DNA of 10,402 bases from Ramlibacter sp. (GTDB lineage Bacteria > Pseudomonadota > Gammaproteobacteria > Burkholderiales > Burkholderiaceae_C), in assembly GCA_025351615.1 (NCBI GenBank), contig JANXVP010000075.1:1-10402 (forward strand), read 5' to 3'. This document shows positions 1 through 6,620 of the stretch, one piece after another; the stretch's first letter is position 1, and every line of letters starts with the position of its first letter. The notes below the pieces were generated by a model. The model was not told the origin of the DNA. It was given only the letters and a program-made list of their open reading frames with translations, and searched no databases. The position numbers and the translations under genes are program-made.

Positions 1-43
1 ATGTCCTAAGGTGACTGGAGTTCAGACGTGTGCTTTCCGATCT
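1..43. other. Illumina TruSeq i7 adapter remnant (not genomic)
   Basis: Bases 11-34 are identical to the first 24 bases of the standard TruSeq read-2 primer. Bases 35-43 (TTCCGATCT) match its last nine, so one C is missing from the canonical CTTCCGATCT end. Bases 1-2 (AT) followed by the 8-mer GTCCTAAG fit the end of the P7 flow-cell sequence plus an 8-base i7 index, in the right order and spacing. The adapter sequence is well known and was recalled, not searched. Genuine sequence resumes at about base 44, where the rpoD reading frame becomes normal. This marks a contig end made from an untrimmed read. Confidence 0.96.
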
Positions 44-1914
44 CGCGCCTGGTCGGCGATCGAGCGCGTGATGGCCTGGCGGATCCACCACGTCGCGTAG
101 GTCGAGAACTTGTAGCCACGCCGGTATTCGAACTTGTCCACCGCCTTCTTCAGGCCGATGTTGCCTTCCTGGATCAGGTCCAGGAACTGCAGGCCGCGGT
201 TGGTGTACTTCTTGGCGATGGAAATCACCAGCCGCAGGTTGGCCTCGATCATTTCCTTCTTGGCATCGCGCGACGACGACTCGCCCTCGTTCATGCGCTT
301 GTTGATGCCCTTGAGCTCGCCCAGCGGCACGACCACGCGCGACTGCAGGTCAGCCAGCTTTTGCTGAAGTTCCTGGATCGGCGGGACATTGCGGGCAATG
401 ACGATCGACCACGGCTTGCCGGCCGCCGCCTGCTTCTCGACCCATTTCTGGTTCAGCAGGTTGGGCGGGAAATCGCGGACGAAGGTTTCCTGGGGCATGC
501 CGCACTTGTCGACGATGATGCGGCGCAGCTCGCGCTCTTTCTTGCGCACGTCGTCGACTTGGCCGCGAACCATGTCGCACAGCTTCTCGATGGTCTTGGC
601 GGTGAAGCGGATGGTCATCAGCTCTTCGGACAGCGAGGTCTGCGCCTTCACATAGGTTTGCGAGCCGTAGCCTTCCTTGTCGTAGATCTTGTGGATCTTC
701 TCGAACAGCAGCTGGATACGCGCGAAGCGCTCCAGCGCCTGGGTCTTGAGCTCTTCGAGTTTCTTGGTCAGCGCCTTGGAGCCGCCGTTACCGTCGTCGT
801 CGTCGTCGGCGTCAAACTCGTCGAAGTCTTCCTCGGCCACGTAGTCGTCGGCCTCGTTCGGGTTGGAGAAGCCGTCCACCACGGTGGAGATGACGACCCG
901 GCCTTCGCGGATCTCGTTGGCCAGCCGCAGGATCTCGGCGATGGTGGCGGGAGAGGCGGAGATCGCCTCCATCATCGCCATCAGGCCGCCTTCGATGCGC
1001 TTGGCGATCTCGATTTCGCCTTCGCGCGTCAGCAGTTCGACTGTGCCCATTTCGCGCATGTACATGCGCACCGGGTCGGTGGTGCGGCCGAATTCGCTGT
1101 CGACGGTGGACAGGGCGGCTTCGGCTTCTTCCTCGGCTTCTTCGACCGTGGCCGCCGTCGGCGTCGTGTTGTTCAACAACAGCATTTCGGCGTCAGGCGT
1201 CTGCTCGTACACCGCGACGCCCAGGTCGTTGAGCATGGTCACCACGACTTCGAGCGTCTCGGCGTCGATCAGCTTGTCGGGCAGGTGGTCGGAGATTTCG
1301 GCGTGCGTCAGGTAGCCCCGGGTCTTGCCCAGCGTGATCAGCGTCTTCAGCCGCTGGCGGCGCTTGGCCATGTCTTCTTCGGACAGGACGGTCTCGTCCA
1401 GGCCGAATTCCTTCATCAAGGCCCTTTCCTTGGCCTTGCTGATCTTCATGCGCAGCGGCTTGACCTTTTCGGTGGTCTCGGCAACCGGCTCGCCGACCAG
1501 GTCTGCTTCGATGTCGGCCATGTCCGGGTCTTCACCCGGCTTGACGATGACCTTGGGCTTGCGGCCGCGTTTGGCGCCGGCAGCGGCAATGCTTGTGTCG
1601 GTGACCGCAGCCTTCGGAGGGCGACCGGGCTTTTTCTTGCCGACCTCTTCAGCAGGCACAACAGCCTTGACGGGCTTTTTCACTTCTTGCGCCTTGGCGG
1701 CGGCTTTCTCGGACTTGGCGGCGGGAGACTTCGATGCGGGCACGGACTTCACTTTCGTTACGGGCTTGGCGGCGGCTTTGGCCTGGGGCCTGGCGGAGGG
1801 CTTGGACGCCTTCAGCTTGACTTCGGCCGGCCGCGCTGCCGGTTTGATAACTTTTTTGGCAACGGGTTTCGTGGCGAGCTTGACAAGCTTTCCCGACTTT
1901 TGAGCAGCAGGCAT
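44..1914 (-). CDS. rpoD: RNA polymerase sigma factor RpoD (sigma-70), 3' end missing
   Basis: Primary housekeeping sigma factor; it directs RNA polymerase to -10/-35 promoters. 624 genuine residues are present. Residues 1-130 are a low-complexity Lys/Ala/Pro extension with two AT-hook-like cores (KKPGRPPK near 94-101, KRGRKPK near 115-121). Region 1.1 lies at about 181-240, region 1.2 at about 278-310 ([11 protein letters not shown]), then a non-conserved acidic segment with five Asp at 370-374. Region 2 starts near 550 and includes [23 protein letters not shown], and [15 protein letters not shown], which melts and reads the -10 element. The match stops at IADQAR; relatives continue with TIRIPVH and regions 3 and 4, roughly 160 residues. 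The frame runs six codons into the adapter (DRKAHV) and stops at 22-24, an artefact. The ATG at 1914 has a GAGG ribosome site five bases upstream. dnaG lies upstream on the same strand. The identification is secure. Confidence 0.98.
793..807 (-). repeat. Five GAC triplets coding a poly-Asp run in RpoD
   Basis: Five identical GTC units on the plus strand (GAC on the coding strand) encode Asp370-Asp374 in the acidic non-conserved region of RpoD, between regions 1.2 and 2. Acidic runs here are common in sigma-70 proteins of this group. The array is short but could vary in unit number between strains without breaking the frame. Confidence 0.7.
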
Positions 1915-1931
1915 GAGGACCTCAGGAGTTC

Positions 1932-1970
1932 AAAAAACTGAAAACAAAAAGCGCCACAACAATCCGGCGC
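1932..1970 (-). terminator. Terminator-like hairpin with T-tract in the rpoD leader
   Basis: On the minus strand, GCGCC (1966-1970) pairs with GGCGC (1951-1955). A G-T wobble adds a sixth pair and leaves an eight-base loop. The stem is followed at once by TTTTTGTTTT (1950-1941) and, after a short gap, by TTTTTT (1937-1932). This is the shape of an intrinsic terminator for leftward transcription. It lies about 17-56 bases upstream of the rpoD start codon, so any transcript from dnaG or from the TATAAT at 2145 must pass it. It could end dnaG messages, attenuate rpoD, or simply be leader structure. The stem is short, so its strength is uncertain. Confidence 0.5.
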
Positions 1971-1978
1971 GGGAGAAG

Positions 1979-2032
1979 AGACCCTCCAAATTCCCTGAGC
2001 GGGAACCCGGTGGGTCCATCGGGGCAAGATGG
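1979..2032 (-). promoter_or_regulatory. Structured part of the rpoD leader
   Basis: Three short inverted repeats lie close together between the putative promoter and the terminator-like hairpin. They are CCATC/GATGG (2016-2020 with 2028-2032), ACCC/GGGT (2005-2008 with 2012-2015), and TTCCC/GGGAA (1991-1995 with 2001-2005). The last is enclosed by a possible outer pairing GACCC/GGGTC (1980-1984 with 2012-2016) that competes with the ACCC/GGGT pairing. I recognise no known riboswitch or tRNA here. Stem-loops of this size arise by chance in GC-rich DNA, so function is inferred only from their clustering and position. Confidence 0.3.
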
Positions 2033-2144
2033 GTGGGCGAACATTTGGAATGCAGTCCTTGCGGTAGTTGGCGTGTCGGGCGCTGATGTCCACGTTCGCC
2101 GGTCCGGAGGTGCTGCTGTCGCTCTTGCCGATAGCTAACCCTAC

Positions 2145-2164
2145 ATTATACCGCCAGTGGCGGT
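2145..2164 (-). promoter_or_regulatory. Putative rpoD promoter: TATAAT -10 with overlapping dyad
   Basis: The minus strand carries a perfect TATAAT at 2150-2145, just downstream of the dnaG stop codon. A transcript starting about seven bases later would have an rpoD leader of about 220 bases. The -35 is poor: at 16-17 base spacing it is GGCTTG or GGGCTT, while the better TTGAAA is only 13 bases away. The dyad ACCGCC-ACT-GGCGGT (2150-2164) fills the spacer next to the -10 and shares its first base. It could be an operator, or a hairpin that closes the dnaG message. A perfect -10 is unusual in DNA this GC-rich, which supports a real promoter. Confidence 0.5.
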
Positions 2165-2165
2165 T

Positions 2166-3968
2166 TCAAGCCCTGGATTTGTTTTTCTGCGCCTCCACCA
2201 GCAGCCTCAGCCGCTCGTAGGCCTGCGGGTCTGCCGGAGCGCGGGCCGATAGCTCCTTCATTTCCTCGCTGTTGCGCCGCTCGCCTTCCAGCGCCAGGAT
2301 CTGCCGCAGTTCCTGTGGGTCGTTCTCGATGTCGGCGAAGACTTTTTCCACCTGGCCGACCGCGAAAGCCTCGAATTCGTGGTCCCGCAGCGCCTCGCGC
2401 AACGCAGGCCAGGGCTGCGGCCCATGGTCGTGGACCTGGCTGTCGAGCCACGAAAAAAGCGCGCCATGGGGCGCTGCGAGTTCGCACAGCAACTGGTGGT
2501 CGTCATGGCTGAGCTTTTCCCAGGCTCCAGGGTCGGACAGGACGATCTGAAGTGCGCGGTCCCCGCGCCCCGGGGGCAGGGTTCGGCCGGGGCGGGGCGC
2601 CCTGGGCACCTGGTCGTTGCGCCGCTGACGCGACCAGGCGGCCGCCGGTGGTCGCTGGCCCCAGAGGCTGGCAAGCTCAGCGGTGTCGAGCTGCGCCAGC
2701 GTCGCAATTTCCGCCAGCAGCTGGCGCTTGAGAGCACCGTCTGGCAAGGCGCTCCACAGCGGCTTGGCATTGGCCGCCATGTGGGCGCGCCCTTCGGCGG
2801 TGCCGAGGTCGCAGCCCTCACGGGCCGAATCGATCAGGAAGCGCGACAGTGGCGTGGCTTCGGTCACATAGCGCGAAAAGGCGTCGCGCCCGAATTCGCG
2901 GATGAAGCTGTCCGGGTCGTGCTCGGGCGGCAGGAACAGGAATTTGACCGAGCGCAGGTCGCTCGCATGGGACAGGGCCCCGTCCAGCGCTTTTCTGGCA
3001 GCGCGCCGGCCCGCCGCGTCGCCGTCGAAGCTGAAGACGACCGAGTCGGTGAAGCGAAACAGCTTTTGCAGATGGTCCGGCGTGCAGGCGGTCCCCAGCG
3101 TGGCGACGGCGTTCGGAAACCCCAGCTGCGCCAGCGCCACCACGTCCATGTAGCCCTCGGTGACCAGCACGAAGCCGTGCTCGCGCAGTGCCTGCCGCGC
3201 TTCGTACAGGCCGTACAGTTCCCGGCCCTTGCTGAAGACCGGCGTCTCCGGTGAGTTCAGGTACTTGGGTTTCTCTTGCCCAAGCACCCGGCCACCGAAG
3301 CCGATGCATTCGCCCTTGACGTTGCGGATCGGGAACATCACGCGGTCGCGAAAGCGGTCGTAGCGCCGGGCCTGCCCCTGACCTGACCCGGGGTCGTCCT
3401 CGTTGACAATCACCAATCCGCTCTCCGCCAGCAGCGGATCGTCGTAATCCGCGAACACGCTCGCCAGGCTGCGCCAGCCTTCGGGCGCATAGCCCAGGCC
3501 GAACTCCTTCGCGACCTCCCCGGAAACGCCGCGGCCCTTGAAGTAGGAAACGGCCTGGGGCGAGTTCTTCAGGTGCTTGCGGTACGCCTCGCCGGCTTTT
3601 TCGAGCACGTCGGTCAGTGTCGCCTGTCTGGCGCGTTGCTGGGCGGCGCGCTCGCGATCCTGAGGCGTCGCGTCATCCTCGGGGATCTGCATGCCGAACT
3701 GCTGCGCCAGGTCCTGCACCGACTCGATGAAGGTCATGCCGGCGTGTTCCATCATGAAGCTGATGGCGTTTCCGTTCTTGCCGCAGCCGAAGCAGTGATA
3801 GAACTGCTTGCTGGGACTGACCGAGAAGGAAGGCGACTTTTCGCCGTGGAACGGGCACAGCCCCATGTAGTTGGCGCCGCCCTTCTTCAGCTGCACGTAG
3901 CGTCCGACGATCTCCACGATGTCGGCGCGGCTCACGAGCTCCTGGATGAAGTTCTGGGGGATGGCCAT
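2166..3968 (-). CDS. dnaG: DNA primase DnaG
   Basis: Makes the RNA primers for lagging-strand and origin synthesis at the replication fork, in partnership with the DnaB helicase. The product is 600 residues, normal for the family. The N-terminal CHC2 zinc-binding domain has Cys38-x2-His41 and Cys59-x2-Cys62 (CPFH, CFGC). The catalytic core follows, with RDRVMFPIRN near 207-216 and GFGGR near 223-227. The TOPRIM metal site has Glu271 in EGYMD and Asp315/Asp317 in FDGDAAGRRAA. The C-terminal 150 or so residues would be the DnaB-binding domain and, as usual, are less conserved; a Pro/Arg-rich linker lies at about 438-468. The MAIPQNFIQELVSRADIVE start matches relatives, though no clear Shine-Dalgarno sequence precedes it. 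rpoD follows after 251 bases, and a divergent ligase begins 38 bases upstream. No rpsU is adjacent. Confidence 0.98.
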   Translation of the reverse strand: MAIPQNFIQELVSRADIVEIVGRYVQLKKGGANYMGLCPFHGEKSPSFSVSPSKQFYHCFGCGKNGNAISFMMEHAGMTFIESVQDLAQQFGMQIPEDDATPQDRERAAQQRARQATLTDVLEKAGEAYRKHLKNSPQAVSYFKGRGVSGEVAKEFGLGYAPEGWRSLASVFADYDDPLLAESGLVIVNEDDPGSGQGQARRYDRFRDRVMFPIRNVKGECIGFGGRVLGQEKPKYLNSPETPVFSKGRELYGLYEARQALREHGFVLVTEGYMDVVALAQLGFPNAVATLGTACTPDHLQKLFRFTDSVVFSFDGDAAGRRAARKALDGALSHASDLRSVKFLFLPPEHDPDSFIREFGRDAFSRYVTEATPLSRFLIDSAREGCDLGTAEGRAHMAANAKPLWSALPDGALKRQLLAEIATLAQLDTAELASLWGQRPPAAAWSRQRRNDQVPRAPRPGRTLPPGRGDRALQIVLSDPGAWEKLSHDDHQLLCELAAPHGALFSWLDSQVHDHGPQPWPALREALRDHEFEAFAVGQVEKVFADIENDPQELRQILALEGERRNSEEMKELSARAPADPQAYERLRLLVEAQKNKSRA

Positions 3969-4006
3969 GGTCTGTGTATTCTTACCGGGAAATCAGGAGA
4001 CCAAGC
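3969..4006. promoter_or_regulatory. 38-bp divergent intergenic region between dnaG and the ligase
   Basis: This gap must carry, or closely flank, the start signals of two genes that diverge. An AT-rich core GTATTCTTA at 3976-3984 gives a weak -10-like TATTCT on the plus strand and AAGAAT on the minus strand. No convincing -35 box stands at the right distance for either. The right half holds the ligase ribosome site. The promoters may lie inside the opposing genes, or the two may share a bidirectional core; the sequence does not decide. Confidence 0.3.
3995..3999 (+). promoter_or_regulatory. Shine-Dalgarno AGGAG fixing the ligase start
   Basis: AGGAG ends seven bases before the ATG at 4007. 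An in-frame GTG at 3974 would add eleven residues (through ARG-ARG-PRO-SER), but it has no ribosome site and lies five bases from the dnaG start. The ATG at 4007 gives MTSIFEQDLPRN, a beginning typical of this ligase group, so it is preferred. Confidence 0.85.
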
Positions 4007-5653
4007 ATGACCAGCATCTTCGAGCAGGACTTGCCGCGCAACGAAGCCAACCACGCGCCCCTTACGCCCCTGTCCTTCCTGGAGCGCACTGCGCAGGTCT
4101 ATCCAGATCGCACAGCGGTGATCCACGGTGACCTGCGGCGCACCTGGGGACAGGTCTACGGGCGTTGCCGCCAACTGGCAAGCGCCCTGGCGCGGCACGG
4201 CGTCGCCAGGGGCGACACCGTCGCCGTGATGCTGCCCAACACCCCGCCGATGGTCGAGGCGCACTTCGGCATTCCGATGGCCGGCGCCGTGCTCAATGCA
4301 TTGAATACCCGGCTCGATCCCGACACCCTGGCCTTCATGCTGGACCATGGGGAAGCCAGGGTGGTGATCGTCGATCCCGAGTTCGCCCCGGTCATGAAGA
4401 AAGCGCTCGCGCTGCGCAAGGGCAAGCGGCCGCTGCTGGTGATCGACGTGGAAGACGCGCTGTATTCCGGCCCCGCAGAGCGCATCGGCAGCACCACGTA
4501 CGACGCTTTCGTCGCGACCGGCGACGCGGAATTCGCCTGGACGTTGCCGGCCGACGAATGCGATGCGATTGCGCTGAACTACACCAGCGGCACCACCGGC
4601 AATCCGAAGGGGGTGGTTTACCACCACCGGGGCGCCGCTGTGAACGCCGTTTCCAACATCCTCGAATGGGACATGCCGAAGTTCGCGACTTACCTGTGGA
4701 CCCTGCCGATGTTCCATTGCAACGGCTGGTGCTTCCCCTGGACCGTCGCTGCACGCGCCGGCGTCAACGTCTGCCTGCGCAAGGTGGAAGCCAAAGCCAT
4801 CATCGATTCCATCAAGGCCAACGGCGTGACCCACTATTGCGCCGCTCCGATCGTGCATGGCATGCTGGTGAACGCCCCCGACGCGATGACAGCGGGACTG
4901 CCGCGCGGCGTCCAGGCGATGGTGGCCGGTGCGGCGCCCCCGGCCTCGATGATCGAGGGGATGGAGCGCATGGGCTTCGACCTGACTCACGTGTATGGCC
5001 TCACGGAAACCTACGGGCCGGCCACCGTTTGTGCCAAACACGCCGACTGGGATGCGCTGGACATCGGGGAGCGGGCACGCCTGAACGCGCGGCAGGGCGT
5101 GCGTTACCACCTGCAGCGCGACGCCCGGGTGATCGATCCCGAAACCATGACGCCAGTGCCGCTGGATGGCGAGACCATGGGCGAAATCATGTTCCGCGGC
5201 AACATCACGATGAAGGGCTACCTCAAGAACCCGGGTGCCACACAGGAGGCGTTCGCCGGCGGCTGGTTCCACACCGGGGATCTGGCGGTGCAGTTCCCGG
5301 ACGGCTACATCAAGATCAAGGACCGCAGCAAGGACATCATCATTTCGGGTGGCGAGAACATCTCGTCGATCGAGGTCGAAGATGTGCTCTACCGCCATCC
5401 CGACGTGCTGGCCGCTGCCGTGGTGGCCAAGCCGGACGAGCGCTGGGGCGAGACGCCTTGCGCCTTCGTCGAACTGAAGGCCGGCGCAACGACGACCGCC
5501 GCGGACATCGTCAGCCACTGCAAGAAGCATCTGGCCGGCTTCAAGATACCTCGGGCTGTCGTGTTCGGCGAACTGCCGAAGACCTCGACCGGCAAGATCC
5601 AGAAGTTCGAACTGCGCAAGCTGGCCGGCTCGGCCGCGGCGATCGACGTGTAG
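4007..5653 (+). CDS. AMP-forming acyl-CoA synthetase (ligase)
   Basis: Activates a carboxylic acid with ATP to an acyl-adenylate, then to the CoA thioester; cytoplasmic. The 548-residue product carries the full adenylate-forming set: P-loop YTSGTTGNPKG (192-202), A5 YGLTETYGP (330-338), A7 FHTGDLA (421-427), hinge KDRSKDIIISGGENIS (438-453), and the C-terminal PKTSTGKIQK with catalytic Lys530. Length and motifs resemble the medium-chain (AlkK-like) and methylmercaptopropionate (DmdB-like) ligases more than acetyl-CoA synthetase, which is about 100 residues longer. The acyl substrate cannot be read by eye; a fatty, branched or aromatic acid is possible. It starts 38 bases from dnaG on the opposite strand, and yihY-type DNA follows 33 bases after its stop, so the two plus-strand genes may share a transcript. 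No beta-oxidation gene is beside it. All catalytic motifs are intact. Confidence 0.93.
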   Translation: MTSIFEQDLPRNEANHAPLTPLSFLERTAQVYPDRTAVIHGDLRRTWGQVYGRCRQLASALARHGVARGDTVAVMLPNTPPMVEAHFGIPMAGAVLNALNTRLDPDTLAFMLDHGEARVVIVDPEFAPVMKKALALRKGKRPLLVIDVEDALYSGPAERIGSTTYDAFVATGDAEFAWTLPADECDAIALNYTSGTTGNPKGVVYHHRGAAVNAVSNILEWDMPKFATYLWTLPMFHCNGWCFPWTVAARAGVNVCLRKVEAKAIIDSIKANGVTHYCAAPIVHGMLVNAPDAMTAGLPRGVQAMVAGAAPPASMIEGMERMGFDLTHVYGLTETYGPATVCAKHADWDALDIGERARLNARQGVRYHLQRDARVIDPETMTPVPLDGETMGEIMFRGNITMKGYLKNPGATQEAFAGGWFHTGDLAVQFPDGYIKIKDRSKDIIISGGENISSIEVEDVLYRHPDVLAAAVVAKPDERWGETPCAFVELKAGATTTAADIVSHCKKHLAGFKIPRAVVFGELPKTSTGKIQKFELRKLAGSAAAIDV

Positions 5654-5660
5654 AACTGGC

Positions 5661-5677
5661 ATGCCGCTGCGCGGCAT
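5661..5677 (+). promoter_or_regulatory. Perfect hairpin just upstream of the YihY-family start
   Basis: ATGCCGC-TGC-GCGGCAT forms a perfect seven-pair stem with a three-base loop in the 33-base gap between the ligase stop and the next start. There is no T-tract after it, so it is not a standard intrinsic terminator. It ends nine bases before the ATG at 5687 and so occupies the place of a ribosome site, and no Shine-Dalgarno sequence is visible there. It may moderate read-through, protect the 3' end of the ligase message or affect initiation; these roles are guesses. Confidence 0.45.
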
Positions 5678-5686
5678 ACTTGGACC

Positions 5687-6598
5687 ATGCGCATCCTCAG
5701 CCACCAAGCCGAATACGTCGTCAAGAACCCGGGCAAGTTCGCCTGGCGCGTGCTCAAGGGCTTCAAGAAGAACCAGGGACTGCTGCTCGCGGGCGCCGTC
5801 GCCTATTACGCGCTGTTGTCCGTCGTTCCGCTGCTGATCCTGTCGGTGATCGCGCTATCGCATTTCGTGGACCAGGGTGAACTGCTGATGACGCTCGGCC
5901 GCTACCTCGAGTGGCTCACGCCCGGGCAGTCGAAAGCCATCGTCGCCGAGCTGTCGCATTTCCTGGAAAACAGCGAGGTGATCGGCTGGGTGCTGCTCGG
6001 GACCATGCTGTTTTTCAGCTCGCTGGCGTTCACGGTGCTGGAAAACGCGATGTCGGTGATCTTCCTGCACCGGATCGCGACTCGCAAGCGGCGCTACATC
6101 ATTTCGGCGCTGCTGCCTTATTGCTACATCCTGAGCCTGGGCTTCGGCCTGCTGGTGGTGACCCTGGTGACGGCCAGCCTGCAGGCCATCGGCCAGGAAA
6201 GCCTCGTGGTCCTCGGGCACGAGTGGTCGCTGCGCGGCCTGTCGGGCGTGCTGCTGTACCTGCTTGGCCTGGTCGGCGAAATCTTCGTGCTGACCTCGGT
6301 GTACCTCGTGATGCCGGTCGGGCGGCTGTCGCTGCGCCATGCGTTGCTCGGCGGCGTCACCGCCGCCCTGCTTTGGGAGATCACGCGCCATGTGCTCGCG
6401 TGGTATTACGCGACATTGTCGAAGGTCAGCATGGTGTACGGGTCGCTCACCACGGCCATCGTCGTGCTGCTGAGTCTCGAGATCGCGGCCACGCTGCTGC
6501 TGCTGGGAGCCCAGGTGATCTCGGAGTTCGAACGCATCGACATGCCGGAACGGCCGGCTCCGGGCAATCCGCTGCGGGTGGACGACAAGCCGGCGTGA
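5687..6598 (+). CDS. YihY/BrkB-family inner-membrane protein (UPF0761)
   Basis: Inner-membrane protein of the YihY/virulence-factor-BrkB family. The family was once annotated as ribonuclease BN by mistake, and its function is still poorly known. It has 303 residues and six likely membrane segments at about 31-57, 98-122, 138-164, 184-209, 217-240 and 251-277. Family hallmarks are the first-helix AGAVAYYALLSVVPLL (35-50), the MPVGRLSLRHALLGG stretch (209-223), and YGSLTTAIVVLLSLEIAATLLLLGAQ (251-276, split here as YGSLTTAIV and LLLLGAQ). The N-terminus (residues 1-30) is basic and cytoplasmic, as expected from the positive-inside rule. The C-terminus is a short Pro-rich tail. The ATG at 5687 lacks a clear ribosome site, and a hairpin stands directly upstream. 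The gene probably follows the ligase in one transcript. I see no functional tie between the two. Confidence 0.92.
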   Translation: MRILSHQAEYVVKNPGKFAWRVLKGFKKNQGLLLAGAVAYYALLSVVPLLILSVIALSHFVDQGELLMTLGRYLEWLTPGQSKAIVAELSHFLENSEVIGWVLLGTMLFFSSLAFTVLENAMSVIFLHRIATRKRRYIISALLPYCYILSLGFGLLVVTLVTASLQAIGQESLVVLGHEWSLRGLSGVLLYLLGLVGEIFVLTSVYLVMPVGRLSLRHALLGGVTAALLWEITRHVLAWYYATLSKVSMVYGSLTTAIVVLLSLEIAATLLLLGAQVISEFERIDMPERPAPGNPLRVDDKPA

Positions 6599-6620
6599 AC
6601 TGCCCGCTTGCGGGATCAGT
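6599..6620. terminator. Hairpin between convergent genes (possible bidirectional terminator)
   Basis: ACTGCCCG (6599-6606), loop CTTG, then CGGG (6611-6614) and CAGT (6617-6620) form an eight-pair stem with a two-base AT bulge. It fills the 17-base gap between the YihY-family stop and the aapP stop and covers the aapP stop codon. Neither strand has a following T-run, so as an intrinsic terminator it would be weak. The position at a convergent junction is what suggests a role. Confidence 0.4.

Noticed and set aside
793..807. GAC triplet array as a phase-variation tract
   Set aside because: Triplets keep the frame and only five units are present; it encodes an ordinary acidic linker.
28..1941. 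Long open frame on the plus strand opposite rpoD (637 codons)
   Set aside because: It mirrors rpoD, is rich in His/Arg/Val/Asp as expected for antisense GC-rich frames, and has no recognisable domain. rpoD itself is unmistakable.
1812..2093. Possible leader peptide (93 codons from a GTG) in the rpoD leader, overlapping rpoD out of frame
   Set aside because: There is no ribosome site before the GTG, the composition is not protein-like, and it ends inside the rpoD basic tail. It would be reconsidered only with ribosome profiling support.
3932..5707. Long open frame on the minus strand opposite the acyl-CoA ligase (591 codons)
   Set aside because: The same shadow effect: the ligase on the plus strand has every motif of its family, and the antisense frame has none.
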